Shown: positions 8,987 to 16,620 of the stretch, in pieces
Numbering within the stretch: the first letter of the stretch is position 1
Layout of the letters: every line of letters begins with the position of its first letter
Source of the DNA: Fictibacillus gelatini DSM 15865
GTDB taxonomy: Bacteria; Bacillota; Bacilli; Bacillales; Fictibacillaceae
NCBI RefSeq assembly: GCF_000430745.1
Contig: NZ_AUMP01000006.1
Coordinates: 1-38,586 of the forward strand
Reading direction: 5' to 3'
DNA length: 38,586 nt
The notes under the pieces: model-generated
Seen by the model: the letters and a program-made list of their open reading frames with translations, nothing else
Database searches by the model: none
What the model was told of the DNA's origin: nothing
Translations under genes and position numbers: made by a program

Positions 8987-9467
8987 TTAGCTATGATTGG
9001 CTGCGGAATAGTACTGACGGCAACGTTCTTTTCTTTTCAAATGTGCCGTCAATATCGAGCCGGATGCCCCCATTAGTGAAACCACGAGCCACGGAAACCC
9101 GGCCCAGCCATCTAACCCGAATAGGATCAGGCCGAAAAAACTGCCGGCGGATGCTCCAATGCCAAATGACATTTTCGATAGCCCGAAATATGCTCCCGAT
9201 GGCTTCCCCCTGCTGTAAATGGACACCTTACTATCGGAAGCGGGAAGAACTAATGTTTCTCCGACGGTAAATACAATGACAAAACAACAGCCACCATTTG
9301 CCCGGAATGATCCAACTGAACAAAAGGCCGATTGCCATTATAATCATCCCCTTTATGATGAGCGCGGTTAATTCATACGCCTCGAACAAGCGCCTGACGA
9401 GGAACATGATGAGCAATCCGGATATAAAATAAACACCCAAAATTAGGCGTTTATTTGTCATGCTCAT
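8987..9467 (-). pseudogene. MFS drug-efflux-type transporter remnant (5' truncated, frameshifted)
   Basis: Two consecutive minus-strand frames encode parts of one major facilitator protein. The first (from about 9467 to 9290) gives membrane sequence such as GVYFISGLLIMFLVRRLFEA and IIKGMIIMAIGLLFSWIIPG. The second, after a one-base frame change near 9290, continues with FVIVFTVGETLVLPASDSKV and SRGKPSGAYFGLSKMSFGIG, a segment typical of the second half of MFS multidrug exporters. Only about 155 codons remain of an expected 400; the N-terminal half is missing and its place is taken by the metallophosphoesterase gene. The product should be non-functional. Confidence 0.8.
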
Positions 9468-9554
9468 TTTTTGGTTTTCGTCCAGACCTTTTATCAGTTA
9501 TTTTAGCACTCTCGGATCTTAACTTATACTTTCAGACCGGAAATTCAACCAATA

Positions 9555-10325
9555 TTAGCTTTCCTGCGGGCCTTGATTCTTTGCCGCCATCTCTAAAATT
9601 TCCATCCCCTTCTTCACCGTCAGCGTTTGTAGAATGTAGTTTTTAACAAACTCTCTGGCATCGGGGTCACCGCCAGCCACGACCTCTTTTGCCGCAGCCT
9701 CCGCATCATATGTTGTCCGTCGGAACTCGTAGCCTCCGGGGTATAGCAAAAGCCAGTAAGCGCCTGGGAGATCGGCGAAAGGCATTCCCACACTGCCGGC
9801 ATTAAGAATGTGCACTCCCCCCACTTGCAACTTGAATTGAAGATGAGTGTGCCCGCAGACAACAAGCTGTTGATCCACATGATTGAAGATGGCGGCAAGC
9901 CGTTCCTTTGATGTCAATGGGGTAAAAATCTCCATGTCGCTTGTTGGCGTGGCATGGCAGAATAAGATCTCTCCCCACCCTTCCGTATGAACGATCGCTT
10001 GTTCCGGCAATCTGGCAAGGAAATCCCGCTCGAACCGCATTAACTGATCAGCGACCCAGCGCTGCTTATTGAGCCCTTTTTCTGATAAATAAGGTATGGA
10101 CTTTCCGTCAAAGGCCATGACCGCCTCCCGGTCGCCATTGCCGCGAATGAAGCGGGCTCTGTTCCCCAGTACAGAAAGCCGTTTCAATGTTTTCGATGGC
10201 ATGGGGCCCGAGACGATATCGCCCCCGATGATGATCATGTCTGGCTGCACTTCTTCGAGCTCCTCCAGCACTGCGTTCAATGCCGGCAAATTCCCATGAA
10301 TATCGTAAAGCGCTGCAATTTTCAT
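9555..10325 (-). CDS. Metallophosphoesterase family protein (YfcE/MJ0936-like)
   Basis: This is a calcineurin-like phosphoesterase with two metal ions. The motifs are in order: AALYDIHGNLPAL (DxH), GGDIVSGP (GDx), IRGNGDRE (GNxD), FCHATP and GHTHLQF (GHxH). After the last motif comes LNAGSVGMP, as in the YfcE-type phosphodiesterases that act on small phosphodiesters or nucleotides. The start at ATG 10325 follows GGGGG by about eight bases; an in-frame GTG at 10340 would add five residues but lacks a good binding site. The C-terminal KEFVKNYILQTLTVKKGMEI region is an extension after the catalytic core. The substrate is not predictable. Confidence 0.88.
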   Translation of the reverse strand: MKIAALYDIHGNLPALNAVLEELEEVQPDMIIIGGDIVSGPMPSKTLKRLSVLGNRARFIRGNGDREAVMAFDGKSIPYLSEKGLNKQRWVADQLMRFERDFLARLPEQAIVHTEGWGEILFCHATPTSDMEIFTPLTSKERLAAIFNHVDQQLVVCGHTHLQFKLQVGGVHILNAGSVGMPFADLPGAYWLLLYPGGYEFRRTTYDAEAAAKEVVAGGDPDAREFVKNYILQTLTVKKGMEILEMAAKNQGPQES

Positions 10326-10340
10326 CTTCAAAACCCCCAC

Positions 10341-10853
10341 AGAATTTGATTGCCCCTGCTACTGAAAATCCAAACTATTTTTAACATACGCGTGAAGGGC
10401 TTAGCCCAACGGTAAGAGCTTATTTGCCTCGCATGTAATATAGATGTTATGTACCGTCTTTTCGTTTTTCTTCTTTTATACTCGTCAAAAGAATCCGTCC
10501 CGAGTAGCCAGCCTTCCACCCGGGCTGTGATTCCCTCTTTTAATATATAGCCTTCCAGCAAAGAGAACGAAACGGATGCCGTTTAAACCCTTCTATTTCA
10601 GCAGTCCGCCCGGCACCCCCTGCGGCTTCACGCAATCGGTCGATCTGAAAGTCTTTGCTTTCCTAAGACCGACCAATAAAACATTCAGTTCATCCCCCCC
10701 TGCCGAAAAGCCACGTTACCGCCACTCTTTTGGTCATATGAGGGCGCACGTTCATTTCCTCAAGCGGCTCGCTTTCTTCAAAAATCGGATAAATGGCTAC
10801 ATCCAATTGGCGGAATTGCTTTTACAGCAGTAAACTTCACTCCGGCCATTCCC
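10341..10853. other. 510-bp gap, probably decayed coding DNA
   Basis: Short open frames on the minus strand are interrupted by stops and a run of seven G residues near 10694-10700. They yield protein-like stretches (for example a frame around 10700-10800 containing EESEPLEEMNVRPHMTKRVA, and one at 10440-10560 containing ARVEGWLLGTDSFDEY), but they do not join into one frame. I read it as a decayed gene of unknown family and see no RNA gene in it. Confidence 0.35.
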
Positions 10854-11540
10854 CTAACCTTGCAAAATTTGCTTAACCTTTTTCACTCTCTCTGCATCTA
10901 CGGGCTCCAATGCATGTTGCTTAAAACGGACGCCTGTACCGAAATGAACCTCTTTCACACGGGTCGTTTCGATGAATCTTTTTAAAGCCGGAATCGTCAA
11001 TCCGCTCCCCGCCATAATCGACAGATGCGTTTGTTCCGTCTTTTGCACGAGCTTGATCATTTGCTCTTGTGCATCAAGAACGCTTTTTTTGCCTCCCGAT
11101 GTTAAAATTCGTTTAATTTGCTTAAAGCGAAGCAGTTCTTCCAGCGCCTTTTCCTGATCAGCTGCTTCATCAAACGCCCGGTGGAAAGTGACATCCAACC
11201 CTTCAGCTGCATCGAGCAGCCGTTTAAGCGTTTCAACATCAATTTGCCGTTCCTCTGTCAAACAACCGATAACGACCCCGGCCGCGCCGATTTGCTTGAC
11301 GATTTGAATGTCTTTCACCATCGTTCGAATATCATCCTCGTTGTACATAAAGGACTGGCTATGAGGGCGGACCATGACGTTCACCGGGATGGCGACAGCC
11401 TGGACGGCTTCTTCAATCAGTCCATAGCTCGGCGTCAATCCGCCTTCCAATATCCCGGTAATCAACTCAATCCGGTCCGCACCGCCTTTTTCTGCTATTT
11501 TCGCATCGCCCGCCGTTGTCGCAATTACTTCCAATACCAT
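10854..11540 (-). CDS. cutC: CutC family protein
   Basis: The 228-residue TIM-barrel protein matches CutC along its length. It starts with LEVIATTAGDAKIAEKGGAD and RIELITGILEGGLTPSYGLI, includes VMVRPHSQSFMYN and VTFHRAFDEAAD, and ends with IMAGSGL and KEVHFGTGVRF. The family was first linked to copper tolerance in Escherichia coli, but that role is disputed and the enzyme activity is uncertain. The ATG follows GGTG by seven bases. The gene lies directly downstream of the truncated oxidoreductase of the sugar operon and may be its last member, which would fit a carbohydrate-related role. Confidence 0.92.
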   Translation of the reverse strand: MVLEVIATTAGDAKIAEKGGADRIELITGILEGGLTPSYGLIEEAVQAVAIPVNVMVRPHSQSFMYNEDDIRTMVKDIQIVKQIGAAGVVIGCLTEERQIDVETLKRLLDAAEGLDVTFHRAFDEAADQEKALEELLRFKQIKRILTSGGKKSVLDAQEQMIKLVQKTEQTHLSIMAGSGLTIPALKRFIETTRVKEVHFGTGVRFKQHALEPVDAERVKKVKQILQG

Positions 11541-11640
11541 GTTTCATCACCTTTTATCTGTTCAATTTCAATTCGAAATCAAGCGTTTTTGTAATGTGAA
11601 AATCGCTTTTTTCGAACCGACCACTTTTTTATTATCGTTG
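11541..11640 (-). pseudogene. Short coding scar upstream of cutC
   Basis: One minus-strand frame reads NDNKKVVGSKKAIFTLQKRL and stops at a TGA near 11570. It looks like the C-terminal tail of a lost protein, placed by a deletion after the truncated oxidoreductase. I do not recognise the family. Confidence 0.3.
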
Positions 11641-11646
11641 ATAATG

Positions 11647-11835
11647 TCAATTCCCGCTAATCTCCGTAATTGCGTAATATTTTGTTGCCTTATATGTTTG
11701 CGCCTTTTCCTTTGCGCGTTCCTCATTCAAATCACAAATCGCATCAATTTCCGCCCGTTCGTTTTTTTCATACGATTGCAAGTACATGTCCGATATCGAA
11801 CCCGCTCCGACTACGCCAATTTTTAATTTCGCCAT
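11647..11835 (-). pseudogene. Gfo/Idh/MocA oxidoreductase, N-terminal fragment
   Basis: The frame begins MAKLKIGVVGAGSISDMYLQ after an AAGGAGG-type site, which is a perfect NAD(P)-binding Rossmann start with GxGxxS. It continues through AEIDAICDLNEERAKEKAQ to YKATKYY, where a member of this family should continue for about 280 more residues. It instead runs into seven unrelated residues and a stop. It is therefore a truncated fourth paralogue in this operon, probably a product of deletion. The catalytic EKP motif is absent, so it cannot be an active enzyme. Confidence 0.85.
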
Positions 11836-11854
11836 TCTCCTTCCTCCTTTCATT

Positions 11855-12718
11855 TTACACTTCTTCTAAAAATCGGCGGGCATTGTCCATGCCGATTCGC
11901 GAACCTTTTTTGCAATCTTCCATTCCTTCAAATTCAATTGAAACATAGCCGTCATAACCTGACTCCTTAATGATTTTCAGGATTTTGCGGATCGGAATGT
12001 CGCCATGTCCGACGATGGCTCCCCTTAAATAATTGCCAGCTGTCGTTTGAAACCAGCCTTCACCCGGATTTTCATGTGAAGGGCGAAGATAGAAATCTTT
12101 CAAGTGGATCATTGAAGCAAAAGGTAGATTTTTCTTGACGGCAGATACCGGATCTTCATCTACGCACATGAAATTTCCGATGTCCATTGTCGTCTTAAAG
12201 TTCGGACGGTCAACCAGCTGAATTAGACGCTGTACCCGGTCGCTCGCCTGTATGAAAAATCCGTGGTTTTCAACACTTGTCGTAATGCCAAATTGCGCGG
12301 CATAATCCGCAATTTCCCGGCACGCCGAAACGAGGCGCGGCAAATCTTCCTCAAACTGTTTGATCGATGTTTCATTTATTTGGCGCCAGGCGACGTCATG
12401 GCGCATGAGCTTGACACCGAGTCGGTTCGCAATTTCCACTTCCTTCTTCACCCGCTCGATTTCAGCCTCGTACGACTTGTCATCATCTGAAATGAAATTC
12501 GCCCCGATGGCATAGTTGGATATGTCGATTCCGGCTTCTTCCGCCTTTTGAACGATCGTCTCTACTAAACGAGGGTTTTCGTCAAAATTAAATCCGAGCG
12601 GGACGATTTCAATGTGCTCGCCGCCATGATCACGAGTCCACTGGATCGCTTCAACAATGGTCATTTCCCCCGACTTCAACGCAGAAAATAGGCTGTATGA
12701 ACTTAACCCGATTTTCAT
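11855..12718 (-). CDS. Sugar phosphate isomerase/epimerase-like TIM-barrel protein
   Basis: The 287-residue protein belongs to the xylose isomerase-like TIM-barrel family (AP endonuclease family 2 fold). Likely metal ligands sit on the usual strands: Glu in TTSVENHGFF, Asp in TMDIGNFM, His in MIHLKDFY and Glu in VSIEFEGME. Starting ATG 12718 is preceded by GGAGG at ideal spacing; the frame is open four codons further up but without a binding site. It lies between a Gfo/Idh/MocA gene and a truncated one. In such operons these proteins epimerise, isomerise or eliminate keto-sugar or inosose intermediates made by the dehydrogenases. The actual substrate is unknown. Confidence 0.88.
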   Translation of the reverse strand: MKIGLSSYSLFSALKSGEMTIVEAIQWTRDHGGEHIEIVPLGFNFDENPRLVETIVQKAEEAGIDISNYAIGANFISDDDKSYEAEIERVKKEVEIANRLGVKLMRHDVAWRQINETSIKQFEEDLPRLVSACREIADYAAQFGITTSVENHGFFIQASDRVQRLIQLVDRPNFKTTMDIGNFMCVDEDPVSAVKKNLPFASMIHLKDFYLRPSHENPGEGWFQTTAGNYLRGAIVGHGDIPIRKILKIIKESGYDGYVSIEFEGMEDCKKGSRIGMDNARRFLEEV

Positions 12719-12734
12719 AAATTCCTCCAAAAGA

Positions 12735-13739
12735 TTAAGTATATGATTTCCCTAACGAAACCCGCTTCAATTCAACAGATTGCTTCCGTTCATTCGATTC
12801 ATAGGCTGCCTTTACCACTTCAAGTGTGCGCAATCCATCCTCTCCCGTAATCGACGGCGGCCTTCCTTGCTTGATGCTTTCGAGAAAGTCGTCAAGCATT
12901 CCTTCAACAGCGTTTTCTCCCCAGGAAAGCTGCCGGATGCAATTGGCTTCATCATTGTAATAAAGGGAGTTTTGGGCAAATGCATCAACCGTTACGGTTC
13001 CTTTAGTCCCGACGATTTTCATCCAGACATCTCCCCATGCCGGAAATGTTTTCGGCCGCGACCAGCTCGGGTCGATCGTGGCAATCGCACCTGATTCCAT
13101 TTCAAGTGAAACGATCCCGCAATCCTCCACATCGATTTCGTAAAATCTTGTATCGAGCTCAGCATAAACATTTTTCACTTCATCATTCGTGATCCAGCGA
13201 ATGAGGTCCATCACATGAACGATATGACTGGCAGCCGCTCCGCCGCCTGACTGTTCCTCTTCGCTGAACCACCCGCCGGGCATTTGCCCATGGTTCGTTC
13301 CATTGATCGCAACGACTTCTCCGATGGCTCCGGACTGCACAATTTCCCTCACGTTTTGAACAGCCGGGACAAATCGCATCGGGAAAGCCATTTGCAAAGT
13401 GACTCCTTCTTTATCGCAGGCTCGGATCATTTCGGCTGCATCTTCAATCTTCGTCGCAATCGGCTTTTCACATAAAATAGGCTTCTTTGCTCTGGCTGCG
13501 GCGATAACGTGTTCTTGATGCTTTGCATTTTCAGAACAGACAACAACGGCATCCATGTCGGCGCTCAAAAATAGCTCGAGATTCGGAATGAATTCCGTGT
13601 TGAACTTGTCCGCCGCCTTCATTCCGCGGGTTGTGTCATCATCCCAGATAGCCGAAAGCTGTACATCATCCCGCCTGCTTAATAGCCCGGCGTAGCCGTA
13701 TGCATGCATATGGGCAAAACTAATGATGCCAATCTTCAT
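12735..13739 (-). CDS. Gfo/Idh/MocA family oxidoreductase (third gene of the operon)
   Basis: The 334-residue protein has a Rossmann N-domain and the C-terminal alpha/beta domain of this family, with the catalytic lysine in the CEKPIATK motif. It differs from its two upstream paralogues by an unusual start, MKIGIISFAHMHAYGYAGLL, in which His residues replace the usual GxGxxG loop; this occurs in one branch of the family. It later has SGGGAAASHIVHVMDLIRW with the conserved His/Asp pair. Its ATG overlaps the stop of the upstream gene (ATGA, 13736-13739), so translation is coupled. It is likely NAD(P)-dependent oxidation or reduction of a sugar or polyol; the substrate is not known. Confidence 0.9.
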   Translation of the reverse strand: MKIGIISFAHMHAYGYAGLLSRRDDVQLSAIWDDDTTRGMKAADKFNTEFIPNLELFLSADMDAVVVCSENAKHQEHVIAAARAKKPILCEKPIATKIEDAAEMIRACDKEGVTLQMAFPMRFVPAVQNVREIVQSGAIGEVVAINGTNHGQMPGGWFSEEEQSGGGAAASHIVHVMDLIRWITNDEVKNVYAELDTRFYEIDVEDCGIVSLEMESGAIATIDPSWSRPKTFPAWGDVWMKIVGTKGTVTVDAFAQNSLYYNDEANCIRQLSWGENAVEGMLDDFLESIKQGRPPSITGEDGLRTLEVVKAAYESNERKQSVELKRVSLGKSYT

Positions 13740-14752
13740 TGTGTCACCCCCTTGTCGAGCAATTGAACAGGCTCGCCTGTTCGCGCAGATTGGGTCACCG
13801 CCTCTGCGATTTCAATTGCTTTTAACGCATCATTTGCCGTAATGACCGGTTCGCATTTCCCCTGTAAGCAATCGATAAAATGCTCAAGCATCCGCTCGTA
13901 CGGATCCTTTTTTATTACGTTTTTCGGAACAGCCGCTCCAGTTGAAGGCTCTGTCGCTTGCTTTCGGATATGCAGGCGGACTGGAAAGCTTTCCGTACTG
14001 TTGTAGGTGATCATTCCAAGGCTTCCGGCAAGCTCGAAGGAAGCTTCAAACGCCGGTTCCGCCCAGGAGCTCTCAACATGGGCGATCGTGCCGTCTTCCA
14101 TGACCAATATAGCCAGTCCAAATTCAAGGGCACCGCCTTCTTCTCCTGAACGTTTTACATGCCTTGCCATCACTCTTTCAACTTCTCCAAACGTCCAGCG
14201 TAGCCAGTCAAAATCATGAATGCCAAGGTCTAAAAAAACGCCTCCGCTCAAGGTTTCATCCCCGTACCAGATCCCTCTCTCACCTGGATGAGGGCCTCCT
14301 CTGTTCAACCGGACGACGCCCGGCGTCCCGATCGCCCCGTTTTGCACTTGCTTGCGAGCATCGGCATATTCCGGAAAAAAGCGGAGCGTATGCCCGACGA
14401 AAAGCTTAACCCCTTGCAAGCCGCATTCATCGATTATTTTCTTCGCCTCATCCTTAGAAAGCCCCAACGGCTTTTCACAAATGACATGCTTTTTCGCTTT
14501 TGCTGCCTCGATGGCGAATTTTTCGTGGGCATGGGTTGGCGTGCAAATATCGATGACATCAACTTCGGTCTCGTGTAACAGCTCTTCTAGACTCGTAAAA
14601 GGAAGGATATCATATGTTTCAGCGATTTCCTTTAATCGGCTTTTGTTACGGCCCACGATACCTACAACTTTCGCATTTTCTATGCGGGAGAAGGCTTCAA
14701 GATGCCTCCCGCCCATTTTTCCCGTACCCCCAACAACCGCGATTTTAATCAT
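13736..14752 (-). CDS. Gfo/Idh/MocA family oxidoreductase (second gene of the operon)
   Basis: The protein begins MIKIAVVGGTGKMGGRHLEA, a Rossmann nucleotide-binding start with GGTGKMG, and carries the catalytic CEKPLGLSK motif. The C-domain has SGGVFLDLGIHDFDWLRW, with the His and Asp pair typical of inositol dehydrogenase-like enzymes. I set the start at ATG 14752 because AGGTGAGG precedes it at good spacing; a GTG at 14758 would overlap that site. Predicted length is 338 residues, normal for the family. The gene sits nine bases downstream of the first oxidoreductase and overlaps the third by four bases. Confidence 0.9.
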   Translation of the reverse strand: MIKIAVVGGTGKMGGRHLEAFSRIENAKVVGIVGRNKSRLKEIAETYDILPFTSLEELLHETEVDVIDICTPTHAHEKFAIEAAKAKKHVICEKPLGLSKDEAKKIIDECGLQGVKLFVGHTLRFFPEYADARKQVQNGAIGTPGVVRLNRGGPHPGERGIWYGDETLSGGVFLDLGIHDFDWLRWTFGEVERVMARHVKRSGEEGGALEFGLAILVMEDGTIAHVESSWAEPAFEASFELAGSLGMITYNSTESFPVRLHIRKQATEPSTGAAVPKNVIKKDPYERMLEHFIDCLQGKCEPVITANDALKAIEIAEAVTQSARTGEPVQLLDKGVTQ

Positions 14753-14761
14753 GAACACACC

Positions 14762-15775
14762 TCACCTTTTTTCGTCATACGATGATCCTTGCAAAACAGA
14801 CTGGCAAAATGATGAGAGGGAAACCGCCTGTCCTGATTTTTGCGATTCGTTCGCAGCTAGCGTTACGGCCAATGTCTTTACTCCGTCTTCATAGCTCGCT
14901 AAAATAAGGTCTTGATTCTTCGTTTGGACGGCTTCAATGAACGCCCGGTCTTGTTCGGCGTAAAAATCGATGCCTGACTTGTACGTCGTTGTCTTTCCTC
15001 TTTCTTCAATTATTACGTTCACCCCGTCAATGACGACACGGAAATCGCGGCCTAACAATTCAACGCCCATCCGGTGGTCGTGCTGGATGACCGTGCTGTC
15101 TAAGTGCCCGACCCCGCCGGATTCGAACGTAAAGTTGACGGAAGTGACATCCGGAATATCGATGTTTTCAATATCATTAAGAAGCACTAACGACATATTC
15201 GCATACACTTTATCGATTTCGCCGACTAAATAACGAATCATGTCAATCGTATGGGTGGATTGCTCGACTAGCTGTCCGCCTGATTTTTTCATTTCGCGGT
15301 ACCATGGGGTCGGCACCCAGCTTGTTAAATAATGCCCGCGAACCATCGCTACCGTCTTATCTTTCAAATATTCCTTCGCTTTTTGCACAGTGTCCAAATA
15401 ACGCAGGCAATAGCCTGAAGCATTGACGATTCCCGCTTTGCGAATCGCTTCCGCTTTCCGATTGACCGTATCCAAATCTAATCCGAGCGGTTTTTCAACG
15501 AGCAAATGGATTCCTTTTTTCGCCGCTTTTTCTTCGATTTCGCCATGCGCAAATGGAGGGACGCAAATAAATAAGGCATCCAGCATTTCTTTTTCCAACA
15601 TGAGATCGATGTCGGTATAGGCTCTCGCCCCGTATTCAGCTCCCTTTTTTTCTGCATTTTCCTTAACGATGTCACATACGGCGACGATTTCCGCTTGAGG
15701 ATCTTGTTGGACATTTCTTAAATGAGCCCCTGCAATCCCGCCGACTCCGACAAAACCAACTTTTACTTTTTCCAT
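14762..15775 (-). CDS. Gfo/Idh/MocA family oxidoreductase (first gene of the operon)
   Basis: The 337-residue protein opens with EKVKVGFVGVGGIAGAHLRN (GxGGIAG nucleotide-binding loop) and has the catalytic VEKPLGLDLDT motif. The C-domain contains GGQLVEQSTHTIDMIRYLVG with the expected His/Asp pair. The ATG at 15775 follows AAGGAG by eight bases. It is the promoter-proximal gene of an operon encoding three different members of the family plus a TIM-barrel isomerase. Such sets are known for inositol, 3-keto-sugar and levoglucosan-type pathways; I cannot choose among these from sequence. Confidence 0.9.
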   Translation of the reverse strand: MEKVKVGFVGVGGIAGAHLRNVQQDPQAEIVAVCDIVKENAEKKGAEYGARAYTDIDLMLEKEMLDALFICVPPFAHGEIEEKAAKKGIHLLVEKPLGLDLDTVNRKAEAIRKAGIVNASGYCLRYLDTVQKAKEYLKDKTVAMVRGHYLTSWVPTPWYREMKKSGGQLVEQSTHTIDMIRYLVGEIDKVYANMSLVLLNDIENIDIPDVTSVNFTFESGGVGHLDSTVIQHDHRMGVELLGRDFRVVIDGVNVIIEERGKTTTYKSGIDFYAEQDRAFIEAVQTKNQDLILASYEDGVKTLAVTLAANESQKSGQAVSLSSFCQSVLQGSSYDEKR

Positions 15776-15813
15776 TTAAAACAACTCCTTTTTAAATTTT
15801 CAAACAATTGTAA

Positions 15814-15823
15814 ACCTATAGGT
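15814..15823. promoter_or_regulatory. Perfect palindrome ACCTATAGGT upstream of the oxidoreductase operon
   Basis: This 10-bp perfect palindrome lies 39 bases upstream of the first ATG, inside an AT-rich leader. Its position suits an operator for a repressor. No regulator gene is adjacent, so the binding protein is unknown. Confidence 0.4.
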
Positions 15824-16123
15824 GAAGCTAACAAGAAAAATGATAATACCGAAAATTCAGACTGCAATTAATAAAACCTATCCAAAGACCATTTCCCCTG
15901 CTGCAAAGACAAAAGACTGTCATTGTATTCCCTCTATTACTTTCTCCAATGAAAAAATGAACTTCATGTCATCTATCTATTCGGAACTTAGCCTTCGATT
16001 CCTTCTTTAGTTATTAAATGGATGAATCGGATGCAAGCTGCTTTTTTTTCTCCGATTTTTTTCTATAGCTGGCATAACCATTCCTCCATTCCACCCGTGC
16101 AGAACAATAAAAATTTTTAGATC
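15824..16123. other. Intergenic, no gene seen
   Basis: About 300 bases of AT-rich DNA upstream of the oxidoreductase operon. I find no frame with a ribosome binding site, no terminator and no clear -35/-10 pair. Confidence 0.3.
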
Positions 16124-16201
16124 ATTTATCGAGGGAAATGCTACTGTTTAAGAAATCTAGTCCCTCTCTCTTCTAGAATTTTAAGGAACACCTCGATAAA
16201 T
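16124..16201. repeat. 78-bp element bounded by a perfect 11-bp inverted repeat
   Basis: ATTTATCGAGG at 16124-16134 is the exact reverse complement of CCTCGATAAAT at 16191-16201. The 56-bp interior has only weak pairing. The right arm overlaps a motif shared with 33928-33983. Confidence 0.55.
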
Positions 16202-16234
16202 CAGGGGAAAATTAAAAAAATATCATGAATCGTT
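16178..16234 (+). repeat. Dispersed motif, copy 1 (second copy at 33928-33983)
   Basis: This copy shares ATTTTAAG, AACACCTCG and GAATCGTT blocks, in the same order and with nearly the same spacing, with 33928-33983. Both copies are followed by a periodic repeat array. Confidence 0.5.
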
Positions 16235-16238
16235 GCCA

Positions 16239-16430
16239 TTCGCTTTATTCTTATCAATCATTTCAGCACGGATATCTTTCAATTCGATGGGTTTATCAAT
16301 CAGTTTGCAGCACTTTTCAATTCGCTTTATTCTTATCAATCATTTCAGCGCGGATATCTTTCAATTCGATGCGTTTATCAATCAGTTTGCAGCACTTTTC
16401 AATTCGTTTTATTCTTATCAATTATGTCGA
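16239..16430. repeat. 82-bp tandem repeat, about 2.3 copies
   Basis: Units start at 16239, 16321 and 16403, exactly 82 bp apart; the first two differ at only a few positions and the third is partial. The unit length is not a multiple of three, so a coding repeat is unlikely. Each unit itself contains the subrepeats TTATCAATCA and TTATCAATCAG. Confidence 0.85.
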
Positions 16431-16560
16431 TGTGGATCTCATTAAAATTATCTAGCTCCATATTGGAGAAGTTGGAGATCACTTCTTCAAAATTTTTTCC
16501 TTGAAAAATAAGATATGTCTTAGCTAAATGGGCACTAGCCTGATGCTTCCCTTTACCGTA

Positions 16561-16600
16561 AAAAACCATAGCCCCTATTAAAAAAGGGACTATGGTTTTT
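16561..16600 (-). terminator. Terminator of the amino acid permease gene
   Basis: The arms AAAAACCATAG and CTATGGTTTTT, extended by three G-C pairs around one mismatch, enclose a ten-base loop. On the minus strand the hairpin ends in a T-run. It lies about 20 bases after the permease stop. Confidence 0.85.
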
Positions 16601-16620
16601 TAACATATCTGTGGAATCAT

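Noticed and set aside
10328-10833. Small frames at 10328-10561 (minus) and 10576-10833 (plus) as genes
   Set aside because: Neither has a ribosome binding site or family resemblance, and stops and a G7 run break any longer frame. I describe the region as probable decayed coding DNA.
16399-16569. Minus-strand frame of 56 codons (starting MVFYGKGKHQASAHLAKTYL) between the tandem repeat and the permease terminator
   Set aside because: The start codon lies inside the permease terminator stem, there is no ribosome binding site, and no family is recognised. I treat it as chance, though the amino acid pattern is plausible.
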